From Desulfitobacterium hafniense DCB-2 (lineage in GTDB: Bacteria > Bacillota > Desulfitobacteriia > Desulfitobacteriales > Desulfitobacteriaceae), in contig NC_011830.1 in assembly GCF_000021925.1 (NCBI RefSeq), positions 4,251,001-4,315,000 on the forward strand: DNA of 64,000 nucleotides, written 5' to 3'. Positions 17,349 to 26,525 of this stretch are shown here, in pieces. Positions within the stretch are counted from its first letter, which is position 1, and each line of letters begins with the position of its first letter. Below the pieces are notes generated by a model. The model was not told the origin of the DNA and searched no databases. It saw only the letters and a list, made by a program, of their open reading frames with translations. A program made the position numbers and the translations under genes.

Positions 17349-18653
17349 TTAAATTTCATGAACCAGGCGGCCATCCACCCAGACTTTGACAGGGAATCCT
17401 TGCAGTCTTTGTCCCAGAAATGGGGTGTTCTTGCCTTTGGAGGCCAGGTACTCCGTATCGATGAGCTCTGTGTGCTCAGGGTCAAAAAGAATCAGATCCG
17501 CCGGCCCGCCGACTTTTAAGGTTCCTCCCGGCAGCTGGAAACGCTGGGCAGGATTCATGCTCCAGGCCTTAATCAGGAGCTCTATGGGCAGAATGCCGGT
17601 GGTCACCAGCTCTTGCCAGACTGCGGCTAAAGCGGTCTCCAGACCGGAAATTCCGAAAGGAGCCTGATCAAAGGGATTGGTCTTCTCTTCCCAGGTATGG
17701 GGGGCATGGTCGGTGGCCAGCATATCAAGGGTCCCGTCCAGCAAGCCCTCAATCAAGGCCTGCCGGTCCTCTTCCCTGCGCAGGGGAGGATTGACTTTAT
17801 AGGATGTTCCATAAGGAGTCCGGGCCACAGCCTCGTCGGTAAAGAGCAGATGATGAGGATTCACTTCGGCAGTCACATCCACCCCCCGCTTTTTCCCTTC
17901 ACGAATCAGGGCCACACTTTCCTTAGCGGAGATATGGGCCAGATGGAGTTTGCCGCCGCTCTCTTCAGCAAGGAGAATATCCCGGGCCACCATGACGCTT
18001 TCCGAGCTACTGGGGATTCCTTTTAAGCCCAGACGGGTGCTGACGATTCCCCGGTGCATTACTCCCTTATGGGCCAGGCTCTCATCTTCACAATGGCTGA
18101 TCACCGGGCAGGAGGTCAGTTTGGCATACTCCAGAGCCAGGCGCATCATTTCCCCCTGCTGAACTCCTCTGCCATCATCGGAAAAGCCCGCCGCTCCTGC
18201 GGCAGCCAGTTCCACCATCTCCACCAGTTCTTTTCCCGCCTGACCCTTGGTGATGGCGGCGATGGGATGTACTTTGGCTAAACCAACTTTCTTTCCTTGG
18301 TTCACTACATATTCGACAAGGGCTTTTTGGTCCAGAATGGGCGTGGTATTGGGCATGGCTAAAATCGTGGTAAATCCGCCCCGGACGGCTGCCCGGGAAC
18401 CGCTGGCGATATCTTCCTTATCCTCCCGGCCCGGTTCCCGCAAATGAGTGTGAACATCGATCAATCCGGGGAAAAGATAGCTTCCTGCGGCGTCAATCTC
18501 CTGCCACCCTGTTTCTCCACATTCCCCTTTGACTTCAGCTTCGGTAAGTCCTTTTTTCAGCTGCAGAACTTTTCCTTCTCCAATCAGAACATCATAGACA
18601 CCGGAAAGTCCCTGAGCCGGGTCAACGACCTGAGCATTTTTAATCCACCACAT
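17349..18653 (-). CDS. pyrC: Dihydroorotase, class I
   Basis: PyrC cyclises N-carbamoyl-aspartate to dihydroorotate at a two-zinc site. Visible ligands are GLIDVHTHLREPG (about residue 57), VISHCEDESLA, HLAHISAKES and LATDHAPHTWEEK. 434 residues, typical of the class I (PyrC2) type. The start overlaps the end of pyrB by 14 bases and has GGAGGAGG before it, so the two are coupled. Confidence 0.96.
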   Translation of the reverse strand: MWWIKNAQVVDPAQGLSGVYDVLIGEGKVLQLKKGLTEAEVKGECGETGWQEIDAAGSYLFPGLIDVHTHLREPGREDKEDIASGSRAAVRGGFTTILAMPNTTPILDQKALVEYVVNQGKKVGLAKVHPIAAITKGQAGKELVEMVELAAAGAAGFSDDGRGVQQGEMMRLALEYAKLTSCPVISHCEDESLAHKGVMHRGIVSTRLGLKGIPSSSESVMVARDILLAEESGGKLHLAHISAKESVALIREGKKRGVDVTAEVNPHHLLFTDEAVARTPYGTSYKVNPPLRREEDRQALIEGLLDGTLDMLATDHAPHTWEEKTNPFDQAPFGISGLETALAAVWQELVTTGILPIELLIKAWSMNPAQRFQLPGGTLKVGGPADLILFDPEHTELIDTEYLASKGKNTPFLGQRLQGFPVKVWVDGRLVHEI

Positions 18654-19578
18654 GAGCGGTTCCTCCTCCTAATAATAAATACATAATGGCCATTCTCACC
18701 GCAACCCCATTGGTTACCTGTTCTTCAATCACCGATTGACTGGAATTGGCAATGCTGCTCTCGATCTCCACGCCCCGGTTCACAGGACCGGGATGCATGA
18801 TTAGGGTCTGTTTGCCTGTCTTCTTGACCCGTTCGGCCGTAATCCCATAGAGCTGAGAGTATTCCCGCAAGCTGGGCAAAAGTCCCGACTGCTGGCGTTC
18901 CAGCTGCAGGCGCAGCGCCATAATCACATCGCTTCCGGGCAGTTCTTCATCCAGATTAAAGGTCGTTTTCACTCCCCAGGATTTGATTTCAGGAGGCAGC
19001 AAGGTGGGGGGCCCCACCAGAACCACTTCCGCGCCTAAGTTCTTCAAAGCCCAGACATTGCTGCGGGCTACCCGGGAATGGAGGATATCCCCCACCAGGA
19101 GAATTTTACGCCCTTCCACACTGCCCAGGCGCTCCTGCATGGTATACAAATCCAGCAGGGCTTGGGTGGGATGTTCATGCTGGCCATCCCCGGCATTGAT
19201 CACACCGGCCTTGAGCTCTTTGGCCAGAAACTGGGCGGCACCGGAACTGGAGTGACGGATGACCACAAGATCCGGTTTCATGGCTTGCAAGGTCCTCACT
19301 GTATCCAGCAGGGTCTCTCCTTTATTGAGACTGCTTTGGGCCACCGCCAGGCTGGAGGTATCGGCACCGAGAATCTTCGCCGCCGTCTCGAAGGAAGTCC
19401 GGGTGCGGGTCGAGGATTCAAAAAACAGGTTGTAAACCGATTTCCCCCGGAAGGTGGGCAGTTTCTTGACTGCCCGGGACATGATTTCTTTCATCGGTTT
19501 GGCTGTATTGAGGATGAGTTGAATTTCCTTGGCAGGCAAATCTTCAATATGCAGTAAATCTTTACGTGACCAGCCCAT
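18640..19578 (-). CDS. pyrB: Aspartate carbamoyltransferase catalytic chain
   Basis: PyrB makes N-carbamoyl-aspartate from carbamoyl phosphate and aspartate. The signature FFESSTRTRTSFE (about residue 53) and the HPTQALLDLYT and MHPGPVNRGVEI blocks are all present. 312 residues. No pyrI regulatory chain follows, as usual in Firmicutes, where control is by PyrR. The ATG follows AAGGGGAG. Confidence 0.97.
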   Translation of the reverse strand: MGWSRKDLLHIEDLPAKEIQLILNTAKPMKEIMSRAVKKLPTFRGKSVYNLFFESSTRTRTSFETAAKILGADTSSLAVAQSSLNKGETLLDTVRTLQAMKPDLVVIRHSSSGAAQFLAKELKAGVINAGDGQHEHPTQALLDLYTMQERLGSVEGRKILLVGDILHSRVARSNVWALKNLGAEVVLVGPPTLLPPEIKSWGVKTTFNLDEELPGSDVIMALRLQLERQQSGLLPSLREYSQLYGITAERVKKTGKQTLIMHPGPVNRGVEIESSIANSSQSVIEEQVTNGVAVRMAIMYLLLGGGTAHVVD

Positions 19579-19653
19579 ATGCTTCTCCCCTTATCTTTTT
19601 TCTTTTATTACCTTTAACGAATCGGTGGTTCTTATACTTCCTGATAACAAAAA

Positions 19654-19729
19654 ATCCCCTTGCCAAAGGCAAGAGGATATAAGGATACAAAGATCCTGTA
19701 TTCTCTACCCTTGGCTCACTCTCTGGAAA
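19654..19729 (-). promoter_or_regulatory. PyrR-dependent attenuator before pyrB
   Basis: In the transcript, TTTCCAGAGAGTGAGCC (19714-19729 region) matches the PyrR-binding consensus (UCCNGNGAG in an anti-antiterminator hairpin). It is followed by a terminator, ATCCTCTTGCC / GGCAAGGGGAT with loop TTT and TTTTTT (19654-19678). With UMP bound, PyrR would stabilise the binding hairpin and let the terminator form. Confidence 0.85.
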
Positions 19730-19793
19730 GCACTTAAAGGGTGTTTATGAAGTTCAATTCACTCATCATTATACATATCCGTAGAGCCGGGAT

Positions 19794-20345
19794 TTACTTA
19801 TCCACTCGCTCCAACAAAAGGACCTCTTCCGTCTCATCAATCTCCTTAATGCAGACGGAGACAATCTCACGCCTTGAGGTAGGCAGGTTTTTCCCCACAT
19901 AGTCCGCGCGAATCGGGAGTTCCCGATGTCCCCGGTCCACGAGAACGGCCAGCTGTATTTTTTCCGCCCGCCCTAAGTCCATGGTGGCATCCAGGGCCGC
20001 CCGGGCTGTACGTCCCGTGTAGAGAACGTCATCCACCAGGACCACTGTTTTTCCCTCGATAGTAAAGGGCACTTCGGTCTGATGAACCACAGGCTGCACA
20101 TCAATCAGGCTTAAATCATCCCGATATAAGGTGATATCCAGAATTCCCAAAGGAAGCTTAACCCCTTCAAATTCCTCGATCCGCCGTTGAATCCGCTCAG
20201 CCAGAGGAACACCCCGCCGGCGGATTCCCACTAAAACCACTCCGTCGGTCCCTTTGTTTTTTTCCACAATTTCATGAGCTATCCGGGTGATCGCCCGACG
20301 AATTCCATCCGCATCAAGGATCTTGCTCTTTGTGATTCCTTCCAA
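19794..20345 (-). CDS. pyrR: Pyrimidine operon attenuation regulator / uracil phosphoribosyltransferase
   Basis: PyrR binds UMP or PRPP and the pyr mRNA leader, and often has weak uracil phosphoribosyltransferase activity. The PRPP motif VVLVDDVLYTGRTA (about residue 97) and the basic VLVGIRRRGVPLA are present. 183 residues. The start is a TTG with AAAGGAG 9-10 bases upstream. It is flanked by two attenuators, its own and that of pyrB. Confidence 0.96.
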   Translation of the reverse strand: MEGITKSKILDADGIRRAITRIAHEIVEKNKGTDGVVLVGIRRRGVPLAERIQRRIEEFEGVKLPLGILDITLYRDDLSLIDVQPVVHQTEVPFTIEGKTVVLVDDVLYTGRTARAALDATMDLGRAEKIQLAVLVDRGHRELPIRADYVGKNLPTSRREIVSVCIKEIDETEEVLLLERVDK

Positions 20346-20371
20346 GGGTTTGCACTCCTTTCGGCATATAA

Positions 20372-20435
20372 AAAACTGTCCGCCACAGCAGACAGTTTAC
20401 CCTACTTCTTCCTGCCTTCTGTGTCTCACGGGACC
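20372..20435 (-). promoter_or_regulatory. PyrR-dependent attenuator before pyrR
   Basis: The RNA has GGTCCCGTGAGAC (20423-20435), a PyrR-binding loop match, then the terminator AACTGTC TGC / GCG GACAGTT with TTTTTT (20374-20397). pyrR would thus be autoregulated by the same route as pyrB. Confidence 0.85.
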
Positions 20436-20564
20436 TTTTTAAAGGCTTCATTGAATTTAGTCTAGCTTAGATTTTGTCCAATGTCAATGTCTCAATGAAT
20501 TGGCGTAATATTTAATATTCCAGGCAATTGATTGCTTTAAACCAACACACTCCATAAATGAAAG

Positions 20565-21746
20565 CTATTGCTCAATTTTCAGCAGTTTTTCTTGCCGGAA
20601 AACGGCGTATTCTTCGACCAAGTCATAGATCTTTTGTTTTTCGGCAGACCGATCCTTCCACAAGATCATTTTGACTTCTATGCCTTTGCTCTTCTTTTTG
20701 CTCGTCCAAATACCAACGATTTCACCAGACTGCAAAATAGCCCCTGGATTGGTTACTGTTTTCCAAACCTGCTTATGAAGGGCCTGATCATCCAGCAAGA
20801 TATGCCGGTCACGCTGGTCAAGATACGGATCATGCCCACCGAGAAGGAGCCATTCTCTTTGCGGAGAAGGTGGAGAACACAGCAAATCTTTATCCTCAGA
20901 CAGAATAAAGGCTTTCTTTCCACATACACTGACCGGCTCCAGCTCATCGGAAACAGCTTCCCACATGCGCCGTGCTTGTTTTTCCGAACAGCCCAGCCAG
21001 CTCGCCAAAGCGTGAGGGGTGGTGGGACCATAACAGTGCAGAAACTTCCGCATCAGCTTTTTTACCGCGTCCCCGCCAGGGTTAAGCGTCTGCCCCAGCC
21101 AGCCCTTGTAGGAGGTAAAAGTAGGACTGATGCCAATGCGTTCCCCGAATACCACCAACCCCAAAAAGGCACATGGCCGCAGCAGGAAAGACACCACAGC
21201 CCCGCCAACGGTCTGCCGGTCGGGTGCTCCGTACATGGAAGGGCTGTTCCACAAATCCCGTTTTTCAAAAGGCAAAAGCGGCAGCATCCCTGCCGCTAAT
21301 GTCTGGTCAAGGGTGCTTTTGCTTTCTATTGTTTGGTCATCCAACAGTGGCATAACCTGTTTTAGCTTGCCCAGTAATTCATCAAAAGGCATTTGTAAAA
21401 AGTCGAGTGCCCCCGAAATTCCACGAGTATAAATCCAATCCTCACTGTCCTCAGGAACGAGGGCGGACAGAAATACGTCGCTTTCCCCGGCAGGGAACAC
21501 CACAGGCGCACCACGAAAGCTCCACGCCTGTAAGAGGGATTTTTCCGTATAAAGAAGCCCGTTCATCTCCCCAAGGCTGCAATCGGAAATGCGGTTAAAC
21601 AAAGCAGTTTCCCACGCACCGGGCGGAGTGTTTTGCATCCCACAAGCACCTGCAATTGCGGGGATGCCATTCTTGTCACGCCGCATATCCAGATGATGGG
21701 TATATAAGCGAAACAACCTGATGTTTTGGCTGTTTATCTCCGTCAT
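20565..21746 (-). CDS. Winged-helix DNA-binding protein, AlkZ/YcaQ-like
   Basis: The 393-residue protein resembles the HTH_42 family, whose studied members (AlkZ, YcaQ) are DNA glycosylases that unhook alkylated or crosslinked bases. Support: an N-terminal RLYTHHLDM helix, the block LLQAWSFRGAPVVFP typical of the active-site groove, a middle CYGPTTPHALASWLG wing domain, and a C-terminal GGHDPYLDQRDR. It is a single gene with convergent or distant neighbours. Whether it is an active glycosylase is unproved. Confidence 0.75.
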   Translation of the reverse strand: MTEINSQNIRLFRLYTHHLDMRRDKNGIPAIAGACGMQNTPPGAWETALFNRISDCSLGEMNGLLYTEKSLLQAWSFRGAPVVFPAGESDVFLSALVPEDSEDWIYTRGISGALDFLQMPFDELLGKLKQVMPLLDDQTIESKSTLDQTLAAGMLPLLPFEKRDLWNSPSMYGAPDRQTVGGAVVSFLLRPCAFLGLVVFGERIGISPTFTSYKGWLGQTLNPGGDAVKKLMRKFLHCYGPTTPHALASWLGCSEKQARRMWEAVSDELEPVSVCGKKAFILSEDKDLLCSPPSPQREWLLLGGHDPYLDQRDRHILLDDQALHKQVWKTVTNPGAILQSGEIVGIWTSKKKSKGIEVKMILWKDRSAEKQKIYDLVEEYAVFRQEKLLKIEQ

Positions 21747-21791
21747 CTATCCTCACCCTATTCCAATCACCCTGCCCCCGGCCCAAGCACC

Positions 21792-22796
21792 TCATTCCAG
21801 ATCATCCCGGCGAATCTCCTCCAGAACCTTTTGAAACATCCCGGAAGCCGGGGCGCTGAACTCCATATACTCCCCGCTGCGCGGATGCTGAAACCCTAAA
21901 AGTTGGGCATGAAGCATCTGCCCCTGCAGGCCGAAGGGATTCTTCCTTGGTCCATAAAGAGGATCTCCCAGCACAGGATGCTTAAGATAAGCCATATGGA
22001 CCCGAATCTGATGAGTCCTGCCTGTTTCCAGCCGGGCTTCAAGCAAGGTAAAATCCCGAAACCTCTCCAGGACTTCATAATGAGTCACAGCCTCTTTGGC
22101 ATTCTGAAAAACCACCGCCATTTTTTTACGATCGGCAGGATCTCTGCCGATGGGAGCTTCCACCGTACCCGAGGGCTCGAACACCACTCCATGCACTATA
22201 GCCAGATAGCGTCTGGCCATACTGTGGGCTTTGATCTGCTCCGCTAAACCTTGATGGGCCAGGTCATTTTTGGCCACGACCAAGAGCCCCGAGGTATCCT
22301 TATCAATACGATGGACAATGCCGGGGCGCAATACCCCATTAATTCCCGAGAGATTCCGGCAATGGTAAAGCAGGGCATTCACCAGGGTCTTCGTCCAGGC
22401 CCCTGGGGCCGGATGAACCACCATCCCCTGAGACTTGTTTACGACCAGGACGTCCTCATCCTCATAGAGGATTTCCAAAGGGATATTCTCTGCCTCCACC
22501 TTCAATTCCCTGGGAGGAGGAATCACCACCGCAATCTGATCCATGGCCCGCACTTTATAATTGGCTTTTCTGGCGGCCCCATTGACCAAGACATGGCCTT
22601 CCTCGATCAATCCCTGGATGAAAGACCGGCTTTTGCCTACCCTTTCCGTAACCCCCACATCCAAGCGGGTTCCTTCAGCAAGCCGGAACTCCATCTTCTG
22701 TTCCGCTTCCTGATGTTCTCTATCCCCGTTCTCCAACTCCAGTTCCAGTTCCAGCTCTTCAGCTTCCAATCCGGTATTCAACCCTTCCCAATCCAT
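21792..22796 (-). CDS. RluA/RluD-family 23S rRNA pseudouridine synthase
   Basis: The enzyme isomerises uridine in large-subunit rRNA. An S4 RNA-binding domain (SRSFIQGLIEEGHVLVNG) precedes the catalytic domain, with the aspartate in GIVHRIDKDTSGLLVVAK and LETGRTHQIRVHMAYL downstream. The start MDWEGLN at 22796 has AGGGGA 6 bases before it. Longer starts would overlap lspA. An acidic repeat (EELELELELENGD) near residues 13-25 is unusual, and likely arose by slippage of a 6-base unit. It lies next to lspA, as is common in Firmicutes. Confidence 0.9.
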   Translation of the reverse strand: MDWEGLNTGLEAEELELELELENGDREHQEAEQKMEFRLAEGTRLDVGVTERVGKSRSFIQGLIEEGHVLVNGAARKANYKVRAMDQIAVVIPPPRELKVEAENIPLEILYEDEDVLVVNKSQGMVVHPAPGAWTKTLVNALLYHCRNLSGINGVLRPGIVHRIDKDTSGLLVVAKNDLAHQGLAEQIKAHSMARRYLAIVHGVVFEPSGTVEAPIGRDPADRKKMAVVFQNAKEAVTHYEVLERFRDFTLLEARLETGRTHQIRVHMAYLKHPVLGDPLYGPRKNPFGLQGQMLHAQLLGFQHPRSGEYMEFSAPASGMFQKVLEEIRRDDLE

Positions 22797-22830
22797 AATT
22801 ATCCCCTGTTCGCTCCCGTATTCCCTCAAT

Positions 22831-23286
22831 TTACTCTGTTTTGCGCTCCTTGCGATCCTCAAGCAGCATCAAGATCATCAATAGCCCCACACCGACGACA
22901 ATAGCGCTGTCGGCGAAATTAAAGACGAAGGGCCAGATTTGAAAATCAAGATAATCCACGACCTTACCGATGAACAAACGGTCATAAAGATTACCCAAAG
23001 CACCTCCGCCGATTAACCCCAGGGTCAGACGCATCAACCATTCTTGCCGGGGTATTTTGAATTGGGCATAAATGATCCCGGCACAGACAATAATGGCTGC
23101 AGGGATAAAAATCCAGGTCCGGCCCGGCAGTAAGCCAAAAGCGGCTCCCGGATTCAGAACATACGTCAAGTGAAAAAAGTCAGGGATAACAGGGACCGAT
23201 TCCCCCACGACAAAGTTCCCCTGAATTAAAACCTTCAGTACACGGTCAATGGCCCAAACAATCCCAATCGTTATCCATATCAGCAA
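22831..23286 (-). CDS. lspA: Lipoprotein signal peptidase II
   Basis: LspA cuts the signal peptide of prolipoproteins in the membrane. Four hydrophobic segments and the two catalytic aspartates are visible in GKVVDYLDF and FNFADSAIVVG. The family block GGALGNLYDRL precedes them. 151 residues. The TTG start is preceded by GGGAGGG. It is coupled in position to the rRNA pseudouridine synthase gene. Confidence 0.94.
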   Translation of the reverse strand: MLIWITIGIVWAIDRVLKVLIQGNFVVGESVPVIPDFFHLTYVLNPGAAFGLLPGRTWIFIPAAIIVCAGIIYAQFKIPRQEWLMRLTLGLIGGGALGNLYDRLFIGKVVDYLDFQIWPFVFNFADSAIVVGVGLLMILMLLEDRKERKTE

Positions 23287-23363
23287 GCGATTACCCTCCC
23301 AGAACTTCTATTTGCTCAGTCTATATTATCATAGGAGGGTAGGGTGGGGCAATCGTGACCATT

Positions 23364-24032
23364 CTATGTCCGGCCGTGCTTTTTCCCATAATACACTGTA
23401 TTGGCATGCCCAGGCTCCAGTTCCACTTCGATGGTTTCCACAGCTTGCACGGCACCGATGACTTCATCCCCGTGCTCATAAAAGCTGTTCGGATCACTCA
23501 AATCATGATTGGTTCCTAAATCCTGCAGGGTATCCGAGGTGCCGAAACGGGCCACAGCTTGCCAGGAATCTTCCCCATCAAAGCCCACCTGATCCTTGCC
23601 ATCATTAAAGGTCCTGGCGAAAGGCATGTCCAGAATCTCTTCTTCCACAGAGTCCCGATGCAGGGAATGCTGTTCTTCCATTTCCTCAAGACGGCTGCAT
23701 TCCGTGCAGACAGTAGTGAAGGGCAACGCTTCAAGCCTTCCCAGGGGAATCTCTTTTTGACAATGCTCACAGAGGCCGTACTTTCCCTCCTCATAACGCT
23801 GAAGGGCGGAGTCAATAGCTTGGATGCGGTGGTGAAGCCGGTCGTGGATGGCCACATCCCGGGAACGCTCATAAACCTCAGTGGCAATATCCGCGGGATG
23901 GTTGTCGATTAAGGAAAGTTCGGCGATGGATTCTCTCATATCTCCCGTAATCAGTCCCTGAGCTGTTGCCCAAGCCTCCTCTTTATCTTTCTTCAATTGT
24001 TCAATAAGCCGGGCGTATTTACTGGTATCCAT
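23364..24032 (-). CDS. DksA/TraR-type zinc-finger protein, YteA-like
   Basis: The 222-residue protein has a coiled-coil N-terminus (about 1-85, DRLHHRIQAIDSALQRYEEG) and a four-cysteine zinc finger CEHCQKE ... CTECSRLE (about 93-115). The longer C-terminus is typical of the Firmicute YteA group, often sporulation-linked. It could act on RNA polymerase as DksA does, but YteA proteins are poorly studied. AAGGAGGAG precedes the ATG. The next gene starts within 20 bases. Confidence 0.85.
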   Translation of the reverse strand: MDTSKYARLIEQLKKDKEEAWATAQGLITGDMRESIAELSLIDNHPADIATEVYERSRDVAIHDRLHHRIQAIDSALQRYEEGKYGLCEHCQKEIPLGRLEALPFTTVCTECSRLEEMEEQHSLHRDSVEEEILDMPFARTFNDGKDQVGFDGEDSWQAVARFGTSDTLQDLGTNHDLSDPNSFYEHGDEVIGAVQAVETIEVELEPGHANTVYYGKKHGRT

Positions 24033-24050
24033 GCTAAGTCTCCTCCTTGT

Positions 24051-24428
24051 CTAATATCCATTATGGGCATTGACGAGCTTGACGATTTCGCCGATGACTC
24101 CGCCGATCACCGGAAGGTTAAGTAAAACCAGACGCCTCAAAAACATCACCAGCAGGCCCAGCAAGAGAGTAGCCCCGATGGCACCTCCCAAGCCTTTAAC
24201 CAGCCCCACGCCAAAATTAAGCCAAAGCAGCCGCCGGGGGTTGTTGAGATAGGCAATATATTCGGTGAGATTGATCCTTTCCAGTACCAGATAAAGTTCC
24301 GTTACCTTATCCCGCAGCTCGTCCCAATCCAGCGGCTCATTATTGGGCAGCCGGGCTTCATCGGTCCCTTGGCCAATGCGTTCTGGATCTTCTTTTGCAT
24401 GTCTAACTTTCTTTTTGGAGGCCGTCAA
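24051..24428 (-). CDS. DUF5665-type membrane protein
   Basis: The 125-residue protein has a charged N-terminus, a block LTEYIAYLNNPRRLLWLNF, and then a glycine-rich hydrophobic segment GLVKGLGGAIGATLLLG, as in the DUF5665 family. A TTG start with GAGGTGA is used. It probably forms an operon with the zinc-finger gene. Function unknown. Confidence 0.75.
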   Translation of the reverse strand: MTASKKKVRHAKEDPERIGQGTDEARLPNNEPLDWDELRDKVTELYLVLERINLTEYIAYLNNPRRLLWLNFGVGLVKGLGGAIGATLLLGLLVMFLRRLVLLNLPVIGGVIGEIVKLVNAHNGY

Positions 24429-24565
24429 CTGTCTTCACCTCGCCATGATTTCAACATCAGTTTTCCCCAGGTGAAAATAAATTACCCTGAATTCTGCCCA
24501 GAAAAGGATTTCTCTTGAATTATTTTAATATCCTACCGCGCTCGGGCATGACATCCGGATAGGGA

Positions 24566-24599
24566 AAAAGCCGGCAAACTCTATAGTTCACCGGCTTTT
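24566..24599 (-). terminator. Terminator after the pirin gene
   Basis: AAAAGCCGG / CCGGCTTTT with a 16-base loop, T-rich on the minus strand, lies 40 bases past the pirin stop. Confidence 0.75.
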
Positions 24600-24639
24600 G
24601 CCTTTCGCGAATAAACTGGACGCAGATGGACGATTCCCT

Positions 24640-25476
24640 TTATTTATGCTTAATAAACGTCCCTTCCCTTAACTCCGCAAAAGCGTGCTCCAATTCCTCC
24701 CGGGTATTCATCACAATCGGTCCTCCCCAGGCGATGGGCTCTCCCAGAGGTTTGGCCGCAAAAAAAGCAAATCTCAGCTCAAGTCCCGGAGGAGCGGCTA
24801 CAGAAATATACTCCCCCTCCCCAAACAATACCGCCGTTTTGGCGGCAATCAGCTCCCCGTTGATCAAGGCATCCCCCTCGATCAAAAAGACAAACACATT
24901 TTCCTCCGGATGGGTGGGAATCTCGACCTCTCCTCCCTGAACAAGAGAAACATCATAGATGGTGGCCGGAATATGCTTGGTGGTCACGCCTGCCGTTTCG
25001 CCGAGCCGCCCCGACAGGATACGAATCTCCGCGCCCTCTTTGGCCGCTTTGCCTATCTTGTCTTGGGTAATGGACAAATAGGCGGGCGGGGCCATTTTTT
25101 CCCCACGGGGCATATTCAGCCACAGTTGAAAACCCAGCATCCAAGCCGATTCCCGGGGCATTTCCTGATGCATAATGCCGCTGCCGGCGGTCATCCACTG
25201 GCTTTCACCGGCATGAATGGTATCCTTGTTGCCCAGGCTGTCTTCATGGTCGATTTCCCCTGCAATCAAATAGGTGATGGTTTCTATCCCCCGGTGCGGA
25301 TGCATAGGAAACCCTGCCACATAATCTTCGGGATCCGTCGAGTCAAAGGAATCCAGCATCAGAAAGGGATCAAAATCCTCCACATCCCGGCGCCCAAGGA
25401 CGCGGACCAGCCGGACACCCGCTCCGTCTGTCGCTCTCTGTCCCCGGATCATTTTTTTAATGTCGCGTTTCTTCAT
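24640..25476 (-). CDS. Pirin family protein
   Basis: A bicupin protein. Metal-binding histidines lie in GFPMHPHRGIETITYL (about residue 50) with a later GSGIMHQEMP. Bacterial pirins act as quercetinases or as modulators of metabolic enzymes. The role here is unknown. The frame is open to 25506, but the start MKKRDIKKM at 25476 follows GGAAGGGAAAAAGGA and fits the family. Confidence 0.88.
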   Translation of the reverse strand: MKKRDIKKMIRGQRATDGAGVRLVRVLGRRDVEDFDPFLMLDSFDSTDPEDYVAGFPMHPHRGIETITYLIAGEIDHEDSLGNKDTIHAGESQWMTAGSGIMHQEMPRESAWMLGFQLWLNMPRGEKMAPPAYLSITQDKIGKAAKEGAEIRILSGRLGETAGVTTKHIPATIYDVSLVQGGEVEIPTHPEENVFVFLIEGDALINGELIAAKTAVLFGEGEYISVAAPPGLELRFAFFAAKPLGEPIAWGGPIVMNTREELEHAFAELREGTFIKHK

Positions 25477-25559
25477 ATCCTTTTTCCCTTCCTTTCCAAA
25501 CACCATGCTTAAGGCTGATCATCTGACAGCACTGCTTGCACACTGCAACATCTTTAGGC

Positions 25560-26390
25560 TCAGACCATGCCTTGGGCGGACTTTTGGGCCTGCTCGCTCA
25601 ATGTTCTGATTCCGCTGATTCTTTCATAAGCCCTCTCCAGAAATTCCTCAGGAGTCCCTTCTGCTTCCGAGGGAGTAGGATAGACCTCCAAGGTGAGAAA
25701 ATCCTTATACAGCCTGGGGAAGGCCTCGGCAACTTTAACCCAATCGATCACACCATGGCCGGGCAGCCAATGCCGGTCCTTCAACCCGTCATTGTCGGAA
25801 AGATGAGTGGTCATCAGGCGGTCGCCCCAGGTTCTGAGCAGTTGAAAGTCCTCCTGATCCGTCAGCCTGTGGTGAGAGCTGTCAAAGCAAAAACCCAAGG
25901 CCCGGGAGGCAATATGTTGAAGCACATAGTCCACACTGTCCCTGCGGCGGGTATTTTCCACGGCAATCCTGACCCCCTGCTCCTCAGCCGCCCTGGCCAG
26001 CTCCCCCATACTTGCCACCCCGTACTCATTGGGCTCCGGCGGGTTTTCCCCATCGCATAAATGCATGACCAGCAAAGGAATTTCAAACCGTGCGCAATCT
26101 TCTATCCATTGCTTATGCCTGGCGATGATCTCTCGGCGCAAAGCTTGATCATCCGACCATAGGGCATTGGCATCACACCAGGGTACATGAATGTTCTCCA
26201 GAATTAACCCTTTTTCCCGCACTAAGGCCGGCATCCTTTCCTTGGGCATAGGAAAAGGTTCCTCTTCATCTTCCCACCAAAGGGAAGTCCCTGTAAACCC
26301 CGCTTCCTGTATTAATGAGATTCTCTCCCCGAAGGGTAGGACAAACCCAAACCAGGAAAAAATACCTATTTTTTGTTCCGGCACCATCAC
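25560..26390 (-). CDS. Sugar phosphate isomerase/epimerase-like TIM-barrel protein
   Basis: The 276-residue protein belongs to the AP-endonuclease-2-like TIM-barrel family. Visible features are the opening KIGIFSWFGFVLPFGE, ENIHVPWCDANALW, a metal-site Glu in IAVENTRRRDS, the aspartate in FCFDSSHHRL, and HLSDNDG. Substrate cannot be predicted. It is a single gene between the pirin and menA. Confidence 0.82.
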   Translation of the reverse strand: MMVPEQKIGIFSWFGFVLPFGERISLIQEAGFTGTSLWWEDEEEPFPMPKERMPALVREKGLILENIHVPWCDANALWSDDQALRREIIARHKQWIEDCARFEIPLLVMHLCDGENPPEPNEYGVASMGELARAAEEQGVRIAVENTRRRDSVDYVLQHIASRALGFCFDSSHHRLTDQEDFQLLRTWGDRLMTTHLSDNDGLKDRHWLPGHGVIDWVKVAEAFPRLYKDFLTLEVYPTPSEAEGTPEEFLERAYERISGIRTLSEQAQKSAQGMV

Positions 26391-26482
26391 TATCTTTTCC
26401 CTCCCTCTCTTACCAATCCCTCATTAAGCCTGCGCCCAACCTGAAGATTCGCTAAGAACTGCTTTAGCATAAAAATAAAGAA

Positions 26483-26501
26483 AACCCGCCTCAGGCGGGT
26501 T
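26483..26501 (-). terminator. Terminator after menA
   Basis: AACCCGCC TGA GGCGGGTT followed on the minus strand by TTCTTTATTTTT, 25 bases past the menA stop. An 8-bp GC-rich stem with a 3-base loop is a classic intrinsic terminator. Confidence 0.88.
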
Positions 26502-26525
26502 GCTCTCTTCTTTAAAGTCCGTACA

